Source: Cliona cf. orientalis | Lineage: Eukaryota > Porifera > Demospongiae > Clionaida > Clionaidae | NCBI GenBank assembly: GCA_963930775.1 | Contig: OZ005697.1 | Location: 9,570,292-9,634,291, forward strand | DNA length: 64,000 nt | Direction of reading: 5' to 3' | Part shown: in pieces, positions 13,676 through 25,300 of the stretch | Position numbering within the stretch: position 1 is the stretch's first letter | Layout: each line of letters starts with the position of its first letter | Position numbers and translations under genes: made by a program | Notes under the pieces: generated by a model | The model's input: only the letters and a program-made list of their open reading frames with translations | Told to the model about the DNA's origin: nothing | The model's database searches: none

Positions 13676-14658
13676 CTTCCAGTTTATTCGACTGGCCTAA
13701 GGAAAGCAAGAGAATGAGCAATAGCATCACTGAGAATCAGCAGATGAGATTGCATTGAGGCTAGTCACGGATAGCACCAGAAAAGCACAAAAGTGAGCCT
13801 ACACAGAATACAGCCTAGTCTAGTCACTAGACCAGAGATGAGATAAGGCCTTTATACTCCACCTCCAAACTGGCACGACACCCCTCAACTTGAGCTTGAG
13901 AAGCATGCATGTGGGCACTCAGATCAATGTAGTTATCATTCATGTGCCAGCTTGTATGTGCAACAAATGTTGAGAAGAATCGCTCATGTCCAGGTCTGCC
14001 ACGTGGTGCCAGTATCTTTGCCATATTTGGCTCGAAGTTCAATAAAATTTAATGACAAGAGTGTTGGGTATTATGTGACTGCATAGATCTGCAGTGAGTG
14101 CAGTCGAAGACTGAGAGTTTCCCTGCCCAGTATTGTACGTCACTATACTATGAATCTCACAGCGCCGAGGGTTTGGCACCAATGGTGTTCATTTTTATTG
14201 TGTTTTACAAAATTGCCAATTTCCCATATATAGCTAATACAGAAGCCACACAAGTGCGGGCCGTTTTCGTAGATTTTTCACTGATTTTGGATAAAAGTTG
14301 CTATATCTCGGAAATGGTAAGGAGTTAAGACTTCACATTTGGGATTTAGTAACTTCATTACAAGTGCTATCTGCCCACCAATTTCTTAACTGACACTAAA
14401 TAGGAAAAAATGTGCCTAACATATTTGGCCCTCCGAAAGGGATTTACGGACAATATCTGGTTAGCAATGCACTGCACAGCCTCTACACTCATGTCCAATT
14501 AACTTCATGTGGATGTGCATGACTGGGTAGAGCGCACACTCTTAACCGAAAATAATACTCATTTAATGTGCCTAACATATTTTGGAGAGCCATGTTATCT
14601 TATGAAGCCATAAAAATGGAGTTTATGTTGAAGAAGATTGGTACCAAATTATCTATAA

Positions 14659-14804
14659 TACCGTATAGCGGGAAATTTTCGAGGGAGAAAACTTTCGCGG
14701 ATCGGTAGGAAAGGAATATTTCGCGGAGAAAACTTTCGCGGATGGCGGAAAAATCACGAAATTCGTGAAACTTTTCTCCTTCAAAAGTTTCCCGCTATAC
14801 GGTA
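14659..14804. mobile_element. MITE with TACCGTATAGCGGGAAA ends
   Basis: The 146-bp element has mirrored ends TACCGTATAGCGGGAAA and TTTCCCGCTATACGGTA and an inside of repeated GAGAAAACTTTCGCGGAT blocks. The empty site in copy 2 (about 26740) reads TCTATAATAAATC, so the insertion duplicated TA, as mariner-type elements do. A relative lies at 43280-43449. Confidence 0.85.
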
Positions 14805-15657
14805 GATCTTATTTATGAGCCAAAATAGGCTCAAATTCTGAAATAAAAAAGTTTTGCTCTCTTGCTTGGTTGCACTGTACATGTAGTCAGTTGGGTTAGT
14901 TCAAACTAAAGTGATTTACACAATCATATGTTAACAAATAACAGCCACATTCATTCACATGAACACTGCCATGTTCTGCACTCACCTTCCTTTTCCAGCC
15001 GTCCTAGTCTCTCTTCATGGCCAGTAGCTTCACTCTCATACTCACTGACCAACCCGTTATAGGTCTGGATGTTTCTCTCCACCTCCTCCACTCCTCTCTG
15101 TAGCTCCCACTTCTCCTCATCAGTGGTTGATCTCTTCAGATCTTGTAGTAATAGATCTTTCTCCTAATAACATAAATGATCATGAACATTTTCAGTGCAT
15201 ACACAAACTTAATTACTTGATAAATACATGAAGTCACTGTTACCATAGCAACAATATTATGGAAGTAATTATTATTTGAGGTATACAGTAACATAATTAC
15301 TGATGACAGGGCTATCCATTAGCCATGGAGATCCACTGCTTAAGTGAGGTACCCCACACTAACCCAGTTAATTTAGACAACAGCTTCATGATTAAATAAT
15401 ATGATGCATTAATTAGTGAACAGGGGACACACTATTGTGGCTTCCCAATGTCAGAACTTGTTCATAACTAACACCAACCCACACCAACTGACTCACCAGT
15501 TCATATGATCTTTGCTCTCGCTGACAGTATGCTTTGTTCTGTGAGTAGTGAGAGAGAGTGAGAAGGTAGGATGATCACTGACCAAAGTATGTCAACATAA
15601 TGATAAATACTGTCAACCTTGATGACTTTAATAATTAACATAGCAATGTACTGTGCC

Positions 15658-16342
15658 CAGGGGTGTAGCCAGGATTTATTGAAAGGGGGGCTGAGTATAA
15701 AAAGGGAGTGCACGCGAAGTGTGCAAAAATTTTTTGGTTGACCACGCCCACTAATTGTCACATGATCATGGTTAATTGATAGTTACTAATGTAACTACAG
15801 TCACCGACACCCATCATTTGACCTTTCAAACTCTTGTATCTTGGAGTGGTGGCGGCCTAGCCTAAGCGCTTAGCAGCTGCAAGTCTGAATGAGCTTAAAA
15901 TAGTAAGTATAGAAACTTATCCTTAGTGTTTTATATCATTTTAATTGTAAATTTTATAATTATAGTTTGTCATGCAGCTTCAGCTTGTCAGGCCAAGCTA
16001 TTGTACATCCATAGACAGTGGGTCCAAACCAATAAGCCCACTTTGGAAAGATAAAGGGGGTTTGAGCCCGCTGAGCCCTATGCTAGTTTTTTTTTGTCTA
16101 AAAAAGGTTTATGCATATGCAATGGCATCATGAACAGCATACATAAATATTTGCTGATACAAACATGACCCAAAAGTGTAATAAAAATATTAAGGTGAAA
16201 AAGTTAGATTAACAGTAAGTAAGAGTATTACACTTGAAATAATAAAAGGACTGAGAATTTCGCACAGACACAGGCAAATTATTCCATTTACGAATAGTAC
16301 GAGGAAAAAAGGAGTACATAAAATTATATAGTTGCGCCCCTG
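15658..16342. mobile_element. hAT-like non-autonomous element (CAGGGG...CCCCTG)
   Basis: The left end CAGGGGTGTAGCCAGGATTT is a typical hAT-like terminus and the right end is GCGCCCCTG. Short direct repeats (GTGCC) flank it. It lies in a copy 1 intron. Copy 2 keeps only the left end (28012 to about 28125), because a deletion there also removed the neighbouring coiled-coil exon. Confidence 0.7.
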
Positions 16343-17374
16343 GTGCCACACCCCCAACAGGTAATGATGACTACTGCAGCGTACACTACATAGACGGGAG
16401 TTAGTTCACATACCACTACCAAACTACACTTCATCATACACAATACCAGAGATTAAAATTTTGCTCATGAAGTTAACTTGCCCTGTCTTATGCTACAGAG
16501 ACTCACTGCTATGTTAGTATTAATTTTGTATGTTAATTGGAATGACATTTAACAAAAGCAGGATATCCTCTCTTACCAATTTTGCCTCAGCCAGATCTCT
16601 CTCTAGCGTCTTCAGTGACAGTTTCCCTTCGATGTCTATCTTCTGTTGGTCATCTTTTGCTTCCTTCTTCTGTTTCTCAAGTTCCTCCACTTCCTGTAGA
16701 AATTAGAATCAGTGCTGCTATGACCACACCCACCCACTCTCACTCATGACTATTTCTACATACACAGTTCTTTATAATTATGAATCTGTGCCACACACAT
16801 ACATAGGCAGTACTGACTTCCATATAAGGAATGGAATTTGCTCAACTATTACAACTCCTACCACTAACACAATAACTACCAACTTACAGCATTTAGCTTG
16901 CTCCATTCATCCTGCAAATAATGAGACACAATTTTAATTTGATGACAACACAATCTAGTAAGTACATAGCATCATAACAGCTACTCACACAACAAGGATT
17001 TGCAATAGGGAGGCAATATAAATACCATGGTTTCCCGGGTAAGTGCCCATGGGTACTAAAACATAACTTATGATTAAAATTTTGGCCCCCATGGGTGTTT
17101 ACCAGAGACATCAATTGCATACATTAAATTTTATATAGCAGCTGCTACATTGATCCCTCACATGGGCGCTTACACGGGACTCTACAGTATATCATTTTTA
17201 CCCTCTTAACAATAACTAGTGACATGCAGGGCCTGTTTGGGGGGAGCCTGAGCTGAAGAAGGTTCCGTGGGACTGGAGTAGATGAGACTCAAAAACCCCA
17301 GATAGATTGTGAAGATCATGGACACAGATACAAGTAGACCATGTACCTAAACGATAGCCCCCTCCATGTAGTGT

Positions 17375-17510
17375 CTATTCTATGCCAACAGTTAATAGCT
17401 GCCTTAGTCTGGCAAGACAGCCGCATAGCTGCTTCTGTTGTACCATGGCAGTCTCAGCGAGCAGCATGTCTATCTCTAGTTCTATTGCCTTCTTAGCCGC
17501 TCCTCGTGCT
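17375..17510 (-). other. Coding-like stretch, possible extra or relict coiled-coil exon
   Basis: On the minus strand one frame reads AAKKAIELEIDMLLAETAMV and continues through QQKQLCGCLARLRQLL to a stop. The same frame is open in unit 2 (about 28640-28775) and unit 4 (about 59045-59160) despite base changes, and the composition suits a coiled coil. I could not place convincing splice sites that fit phase 0, so I leave it out of the gene models. Confidence 0.35.
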
Positions 17511-18878
17511 GTTGAGCTGACTGTGATTGATGAGCTCTATCCTCCTTTGCAGTCTTACTTTTCTCTGGTTTAGACTTGGTTCAGCGTTCCATGATGGCGA
17601 TAACAATTTCTTGTCTTGTACTATATACAGTACTGTACTAAAAGCATGTACATCTGCAATTCGCTAATATTAATTAAAACAGCGTACATATGGCCCGTGG
17701 CCCAAGCATGAGAATGCGCAATGGAATACTTGCTTATGTCCATAGAGCCATGCTGAGCATAGTACATTTTGCGTGATTGACGTACCATAAATATATACAT
17801 GTATTATACAATTCGCGCACAGCTGTATACTGTTTATGTGGGGTTTGCTCAGGCCTGCCCCAATGACATAGCAAGATTCAGAACGCTTTCACACATGCAC
17901 GCTGTTAGGGCTTATGCATGCAGCATCATATACCATACCCCAGATGATAACCCCCAACCCACTCCATGTCAACTACAGACCAGGCTAGGTGGGTAGGGCA
18001 ACTGACTGGAGGGACAAGACACTCAGTTACCTCACATCTACTCATGCTCATAATAAGACTAACTTGACTGACTTACCTGATGGTGCTGCCTCTCTTCCTG
18101 CAAAGGAGAGAAACAATGACAAAGATACAACTTGTTGTCTAAGCATGAGTCATGGGAGGCAGGGACACTCACTACGTACCACAAGGACACCCTCCACCCA
18201 ACACATCAAACTAACTCAGTCTTGTTAATCGGTGATGAGCACATCATCAAAAGAGACACCACAAGAAAATTCTCAATGAAACAGGCTCCACAATAACACT
18301 ACCTGTACTTTGAACCCACAGTATACCATGACAGTATCTTACATTAAACTTGATCCACTCTGGATCTCTCTTCTCCGCTTCCTGCAAGAGAAACAAGAAA
18401 TATAGCACTCATCAATGCCCCGGTCAGTTGCTTTTTTAATTTTGTTTGATGATCTGGTGTCACACTATTAACATAGCCTACAACACATTCAAAGCTAAAA
18501 ATAATTATGGATAAACTCTGGTATACAATAATATTATGTATCATTGTATCGATATGACGAACCTCCAGTCTCCTTTCAAGATCAGCCATCCTAGCTACAT
18601 ATTAAACTCTGCAACTCAAGACACACCCCTTTTCCATTAAACCTAAAAGTAAAAAAAATCGTGATCATACATACACCTTGACGACCTTTACCAATCACTT
18701 TTTAGGAAATTCCAACATAACAATGATAAATAGCTGTATGCAGAGGCTGGCTGTGACTCACTCCTACAAAACAATTAAGCAACTAATGACACTATCATAA
18801 AACAGTTCTCTTGTCTCTCTGCTTTGCCCTAGACTGAGTTCTGTGCTTAGCAACAGCTGCATTGTAGTACTTCTGCAG

Positions 18879-18898
18879 GGGGGGGGGGGGGGGGGGGG
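18879..18898. repeat. G20 run (C-run polypyrimidine tract on minus strand)
   Basis: On the minus strand this is the pyrimidine tract immediately before the acceptor of the last IFRD exon. Equivalent tracts near 30071, 48988 and 63561 differ in length and interruptions. Confidence 0.9.
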
Positions 18899-19034
18899 AA
18901 TAAAGAAATACTAAAATTTATTACTGAATACATGGCTACATGGTTACAAACAGTATTATATCTTCATGCATTTAACCAGTCCGATATACACACATGTGAT
19001 GTGAAGTTCCACGGCTTATAGTAACACAATGTCA

Positions 19035-19241
19035 TACCGTAAATTGCAAATATTTCATTATTAAAAGTATTTTTGGACAGCCTGGCTTGTGCAAAAATAC
19101 ATACACAATATTAATCATACCATAAATTGAATATTTCGTTGTTTGTTAAAATATTTTCGGATAGCTTGGCTTGTGCAAAAATACATATGCAATATGTCCA
19201 AAAAGTAAAAAAGGTGCACGAAACATTTGCAATTTATAGTA
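19035..19241. mobile_element. MITE with TACCGTAAATTGCAAAT ends
   Basis: The left end TACCGTAAATTGCAAATAT and the right end CATTTGCAATTTATAGTA are imperfect inverted repeats. All IFRD copies carry it in the same intron (near 30213, 49119 and 63709), so it was present before the array formed. Confidence 0.7.
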
Positions 19242-20838
19242 CATCTTATCTAGCATCTTCATGACCTACCCTCTCGAGCCGTGAGGCCTTTGACTCTACA
19301 GTTGTGAGTGGAGCTGGTCCCATTTGGAAGATCTCCCTCAGCAGCTCATTCCCCTGGATGTGTGACGTCATCCCAGACCCAAGAACCTCTCGAAACATGT
19401 TGTACTGAATCAGCCGAGACCAGCTGTCCAATGAGATGCTCTCTAGACCAACCTTCACTGTTCGCTTGGGAGCACCTTCATCCTACGTCACAGATGTGAT
19501 TTCAACATAAAATCATGAAAATCAGTAGTTCGAGAACTATAATTATAGGTGGAACCATAAAGGCAGATACGTTAGTTGTGTGGGGGTGGGGTGGGAAGCT
19601 GGACAGTTATTAATTTTGGACATTGGCAGCATGTATACAACATGTTCAAAAAAGGCACTCTCCTCTATAAACATACACCCTGCATTTTATGATAATTACT
19701 GACATGCATGTGATGTAATAGTACATGTGACATGCATGTGACATGTAGCTAGCCAGCCAGCGTACATTGAGTGTTTGCCTGAAGTGAGCCCTGAGCTGGT
19801 TCCTCTCCTTCCTGGCCGTGTAGCGGTTACTCTCCGTCGCCAGCTGCTCAATCAGCGAGTACGTCTCACAGCTCTCGGCGCTCTCCAAGAGGTCAGAGTC
19901 CACCTCCCTCCCCAGCTCAAAGAGGATGGCCACGGCTTGACCGATGGCTAGCCGGGCCGTTGAGCTGGCCCCGCCCCCCTCCAGCTTGTCCAATAGGAAA
20001 ATTTTCATTTTAACGTGAAAATTAGTAGTTCACCTGTAGGTAGGCAGTGTGAGTTACCTGTGGAAGAGCCCTGGTATGACATGGTTGGGGGCCACAGAGA
20101 GTAGGAGGCTACAGCTCTGGGCACATGACGCCATCATCACTTTGTCTCTCTTGCTCTTCTTGAAGAGGTCTTCACAGAATCTTAGCGTCTGCTCCACCTC
20201 GTAGAGGTCGGCCGCACCGATGAACCCTATGACCCCCAGCAGGATCACACACTACATCCACCACAGAGAGGGAGAAAAAACAAAAAGAGTTCTTATTAGA
20301 GCAGGTACCCAGAATTATGAATAGAATCATAAAATCTCCAAGTTTTTATTGGGTATTGGGGGGGGGGGGTCTTCCAATGCATAGCAGCAGAACTGAATGG
20401 ATTGTTCATGTTTACATGTATTAATAACATTACACAATTTCAGGAACTGAAACCAGAGATTTCACAGACTACTGCAATTCTCAGACATCTAGGGTGCTTA
20501 ATATCAAACGATGATTTTTTCTTGGCTGGGTTTCACAAATATAACGTCCATATTGATACTACCCCTCCTACCTTTGCCCTCTCCTGCACTGCCACGGTGT
20601 GGTCATGATCAGTGGCCAGCTGGGAAACTGTTGGTTTGAGAGCAGCTGACACATCAGGATGGTCTGTTCCAAACTGCACCAATAGCAGGGTGGATAGCTG
20701 AATCAACTCACACCTCTCATGACCTTGGACTGAGGGAGGGAGGAAGGGAGGAGAGAGAGGATGACAAATTATGTGACCTTATTTCTGATTCATGGACTCA
20801 CCTCGTCTCAGATTTCTAATGATGATATCCACCAATAT

Positions 20839-22354
20839 CTAGTACAATTACATTACATGCAGATGCTACCAATTAGCATAGATTCAGTAGGTTCAAACTT
20901 AAAGTACGTACATGTGACAGGCAGTCTCTATTCAGTGGACTGGACCACTGGACTGGACTACTGGACTGGAATACTGGACTCACCTTTGACCCCAAAAATA
21001 GCATACAAAAGGCTTCATTTAGCCCCCTATAGCTTGGTGGGGCGAGTGGGGTTATAGAATAAGACGGCCTAATGGCCTTTGGCCTTGTGGCTTTATGGCC
21101 AAATGGCTAAGCAAGCAATTTATCTCCATTTGAGGTGGGATAGCATGTCCCCAGGTCTCTTGCTGGGAATGATCTGACACTGAATGAATATTAAACTATC
21201 TGATCAATGAAAAGAAATTATTGCATAGACACACATACACTCGTTTGATCATGCTGGTGCAATTACAATTCTTCCGAGATAAGTAGTCCCCATAACAGTA
21301 CACGACAGTCAAGTCCAACTTAACGTCAGTAACATGTTTGTGTCTACATGACAGGGTAACTCTATTAATGTAGCTACACAGCAGCAATTATTGTACAATA
21401 ATAATTAATAATTAGCTATCATGTGTTACGAGTAAGTGACATCTTATCAATTTTGTGTCACTCTGAGTGTAGTGTCATACTATTAGTGTCATGTATTCAA
21501 AACGATACAAGTATGTTTCTGACGTTAAGTTGGACTTGACTGTCATGCACCTGAACTAATCTGGGGTATATACCAGCCTGCGAAGGGGCTGGTACCCCAG
21601 AGTACACCTGGACAGGATACCATTGTTATGGGGACTATTTATCTCGGAAGAATCTAGCTAATTGCACCAGCTCAGCATGATTAAATGAGTGCATGTGTAC
21701 CTATTCTTTTCATTGATCAGTTAATATTCATTCAGTGTCAGATCATTCCCAGCAAGAGACCTGGGGACATGCTATCCCACCTCAAATGGAGATAAAGCCA
21801 CAAGGCCAAAGGCCATTAGGCCATCTTATTCTATAACCCCACTCGCCCCACCAAGCTATAGGAAGTTTTTTGTACTCTTTTTTGGGGGTAAAAGGCGAGT
21901 CCAGTATTCCAGTCCAGTATTCCAGTCCAGTGGTCCAGTCCACTGAATAGAGACTGCCCAGTCATACACCCATGCCCCCCAGTGCAATAAACATACATTT
22001 TGACCTCACAGCACTGATCAAAGAACAACTATGTATGTTGTTTCTTGTTCAGAGCATGACTCTACCAGTTGTAGCTGGTAAGGAAGACTGAGCGACTGAC
22101 TGCCCCTTCAAGAGAGACTGGCACCCAGCTGCAGGCTATTGCCATTTGAGGGGGAGCACATACCAGCTGGGTTTGGTTGAATGGGTCAGAATATTCTAAA
22201 GTCAAACGCTCGCAGCTGCTTGAGTCCCAGGTAAGACAATGCAAAAAAAGTTTGTATTTTTTTTTAATATTTCTCACACAAAAATAGCTAAGTCAATACA
22301 CACAGTGTCAATTACTTGTGGGAGATACGAGTCCATGTATGTGCAAGCAGTGAT
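20839..22354. other. Spacer between IFRD copy 1 and ROCO copy 2
   Basis: This holds the foldback element at 20922-21956 and, from about 21960 to 22320, a block shared with unit 4 (51405-51830) beginning TCATACACCCATGCCCCCCA. HSPA5 sequence, present at this place in units 1 and 3, is missing. No gene is visible. Confidence 0.7.
20922..21956. mobile_element. 1-kb foldback element with about 400-bp arms
   Basis: The ends are CAGTCTCTATTCAGTGGACT and its reverse complement. Each arm starts with several repeats of CTGGACTGGA-type blocks, then matches the other arm through GGGGCGAGTGGGGTTATAGA, GGTGGGATAGCATGTCCCCA and further in through AACTTAACGTCAG near 21330, mirrored near 21520. Unit 4 (around 51390-51420) lacks it and gives an empty site. 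It carries no protein. Confidence 0.85.
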
Positions 22355-25300
22355 TCAGTTAGCTGATGCTGACAGTGCAGATTGAATCTCTTCGAGGAGT
22401 GCCTGTTGGTCACAGTCCTCGAGTAGTTCAATGAGCGTGCCCCACGAGCAGGGTCTTACTCCATTCCCACTGAGCCAGTGCTCGAACACGGCACGGCAGC
22501 AATCCTTAGGGTCACCACGGTACTTCTGCTCAATCGACCGTATCTCTGCACCAGTATCGTCAAAGTTCATGATGCCTCCAAGATCACGCCAGTGAGGGGC
22601 CAGCTGGGAGATGATTCTGATCTTTCCACCAGCTGCTGTTTTAAGACACAATAACTGGGCAAGGGTCGGTGGGGAATCTGAAAAAAAGAGAGAAAGATGA
22701 TCGTTATTAGCAAAATACAATAGGTGTGCCATAGTTATGAGTCAAAATTTAATGCATACATGCTGGAACTAGCAAGTCATACTAACCAATATGGGGTGGG
22801 GCAGAAGAGCCAATGCTGACAGTCGGTGATGGTTGGCCGACACTGGTGGGGGTCTTCCGCTTTTGTGGAACTGAAGAGAGAGAAGAGATATTAAACAATA
22901 ATACCATAAAATTACTGCAATGTGGCTTGGTAGCTATAGCCATAATAACATTAGAAACTAACCAAGTGCCATTGGAGAGTCCTCACTAGCTGAAGTAGGC
23001 AGATCCGGTCCAGAAGCAGCACCTTGTGGAGCTGTAAGGGAGAAATCCGATCAGCTAAAATTGACGATAACTATAGTCTTATACTTTGACAAACTTACCT
23101 CTTGGAGTTTTGAACCAGATAGAGTGCCGATTGTCGAGTAGGCCAGAGAGTTGTTGAATGTCACACTCCCAATATTTCTTATCCTTGGTGAGTGTGGCCG
23201 TGTGTTGCTTGAGCTCCTGAGCAGGCTGGTCGGCCGAGGAGGAAGGAGGGGAAGGGGAGGGAGAAGTGTGGGGACAGAGGAAAGCAAGTTCAGGCTTTGT
23301 CGTCTTGTAGTTCAGTCTGCTACAAGCTGCTCGTATGCCATTGAGAATGGCCTGCCTGATGGTGGGGAAGTGACCAGCGTACTCACTGAGAGGTACAGGA
23401 GCTGTTGCGCTCACGTGGACTTCAATGTAAGCGTTGGAATCAATGAGTGTGATTGTGCATGGAGGGTCATGGATAAGCTGAAGGCTAACGCAGTTGCGAT
23501 AAAGACACTGATTGGATTTGAGAAGAAGGTCCCACGCACAGTGCCGGATGAGGTGGGTCACAAGGCAGCAGAAGACTCCAGCACGTCGAGAGCCACCTGG
23601 AAATCGAACAAGAAGAGTGGCTGCTACTGGAGAGGACACTCGATACTTCTCAAGCTCGGCTTCTGAAAGAGTTGGCAAGAGAGACAGCATCAGGTAGTAC
23701 TTCTGCTGCTTGGTACTGTTGGGGTCCTTGAGCCAATCAGGTGGAGGGATTTCAGCAAACACAAGCAGACTCATCAAAAGCTTGGAGAGATCATCTTTTG
23801 AGAAGATGCCCTGGACATAGTGTCGAGGAAACTGCTCTAAGATATCTTCACTAACCACACCGTGATCACGGAAGTGCCTCCAACCTCTCATCACTGGTGT
23901 ATCGGGAGAAGGCTCACCAGCTTCTGCTGCAACTACAGGCTGTGGCTGCCTCAGCAGGTAGCTGTGGTAAACTAACTCAGAGACTTTGTCGAGCTGGATC
24001 TGTGAGTCGACAAAGACCACCTTTGGAAGGACCTTGGGGGAGTACTTGATGATATTGAGCTCATCAAAGTACACCAGGGCAGCATCGAATGACTTTTCTC
24101 GTATGTTGAGCAGTCGAGCCATTTGAAGGCACTCGGCTCGGCTGAGGACCCCTCTACCCAGCTCCTTGGCTAGCTCCTGAAGAAGCAGCTCCAAGACATA
24201 CCACCAGATAGGAACCTTCACCTCCCTAGCTCCTGACTTCTCCACAGCACATCGCATGGTGTGAGCGATGGCTTTCTCTTTCTCACCTCGGCCGAGGGCA
24301 TTGAGGGGAAAGAGCAGCTGCTTCATGTCATGGGAGAAGTAGACAAGCTGATCAGAGAACTCTGGCTCAAGCATTTCCAACAGCTGCTTATTTTTTTCCT
24401 CCAGTGTTTCGACTCTCTTTCCAGCTGGAGGAGGTTGGTCGGAGGACTGGGCAGCTGCACCAGAGGAGGAAGAAGATGGTTCAGGACTGGCTTGGGAAAG
24501 TGAAAGCTGCTTCTTTATTTTCTCCTCCAGCTGGTCAAGGTGAGTGCCCACCATGATGATGCTGGGGGGCTTCTCTTGAGTGGAGTAGGACTGGATGGTG
24601 TTGACAAGACACTGGATTGTGTCTTTGGCCGAGAGCTGGGACTGCTGAGGTACTCCGACACGCTTACCCTCATCGTAGTACTCCACTGCTTGGATCTCGT
24701 CAAGCTTATCCGTGAGGCGAGTGACACACAAGGCGGAAGAGATACTGCGAACAAAGAGAGGGAGGAGCTCGTGATACTGAGGCTGCCCCCCACAGTCGGA
24801 GAAGTAGACCCACAAGGACCTTAGCAGCTGCTCAGTGAGACGATGGGACAAAGCCTCCAGCTCACCTCCTTCACTCTTTAGCCTCGTGATACACTGCACC
24901 AACTTATCCATGATCCTCGTCACGGCACTCTGGCAGGCATCAGCTGGCAGTGCCACAGCTCCAGCCGAGGCTCCTCCTTCACCATCATCTGTTGATGAAG
25001 TTTCAGCTTCTGCACCAGTAGCTGCTTTCTTGCTAGGTGAGGCATCTTTGTCGTGCTTCGTGACCCAATTGACGATTCTTGCCAAGAAATTCTTCTTCTT
25101 TTCGACCTTCGCTGTGGCTTCCTTGGGGGTCTCCTCAGGAGCATCGAGAGAGGAGCTTGTGTCTTGCTCGGCTAGCAGGATCATTCTCGCCACGATCTCC
25201 AGCATTTCCTCACCCTTCACCTCCTTCCAATTTCCTTTGAGGGTTTGGATTCTGGCCTCGGACATTCGCTTGATTTCGATGCGTAGTGGTGTTTCGGCAC

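Larger units (their letters stand above)
12929..14173. mobile_element. 1.2-kb non-autonomous element with AACCCTCGGCGC ends
   Basis: AACCCTCGGCGC at the left is mirrored by GCGCCGAGGGTT at the right. The block is absent at the matching intron position of copy 2 (near 26215), which reads straight from CAATCAT into TTTTATTG. The inside holds a TCTG microsatellite, a TG microsatellite and a stretch (about 13050-13130) related in reverse orientation to 42480-42560. I see no transposase. Confidence 0.65.
8974..18589 (-). pseudogene. CC-Roc-COR-death-domain gene, copy 1, premature stop
   Basis: Exons in transcript order: 18563-18589 (MADLERRLE), 18343-18381, 18077-18097, 16888-16911, 16577-16693, 15497-15538, 14986-15163, 9758-12052, 9625-9693, 9446-9529 and 8974-9299. 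Phases close to 1,074 codons. Residues 1 to about 149 form a charged coiled coil. The large exon carries P-loop GQPGVGKT, a Thr-rich G2 region (SSTICAETP), DCGGQ (G3) and GTHLD (G4), as in Roc GTPases, then a COR-like region starting VPIWWYVLELLLQELAKEL. The last exon is a death domain (ISRLAPHWRNLGLIMNF, then the CSWGTLIELLED helix). A CAA in the sister copies is TAA here (11211-11213, codon 430), cutting the protein just before THLD. Everything else is intact, so this may be a recent pseudogene or an allele. Confidence 0.85.
18795..20838 (-). pseudogene. IFRD-like gene, copy 1, 5'-truncated and broken
   Basis: This is the 3' part of an interferon-related developmental regulator (IFRD1/2) homologue, an armadillo-type protein linked to transcription and translation control. 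Exons: 20802-20838, 20572-20729, 20058-20251, a damaged exon ending 19766, 19270-19482 and 18795-18872. Recognisable parts are AADLYEVEQTLRFCEDLF, LATESNRYTARKERNQLRAH, LDSWSRLIQ, FREVLGSGM, NELLREIFQMGP and the tail YYNAAVAKHRTQSRAKQRDK. A deletion has removed the splice acceptor and first codons of the fourth exon: intron sequence near 20008 runs directly into CTATTGGACAAG. Exons for about the first hundred residues are absent. The neighbouring ROCO gene begins 205 bp downstream on the same strand. Confidence 0.85.
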
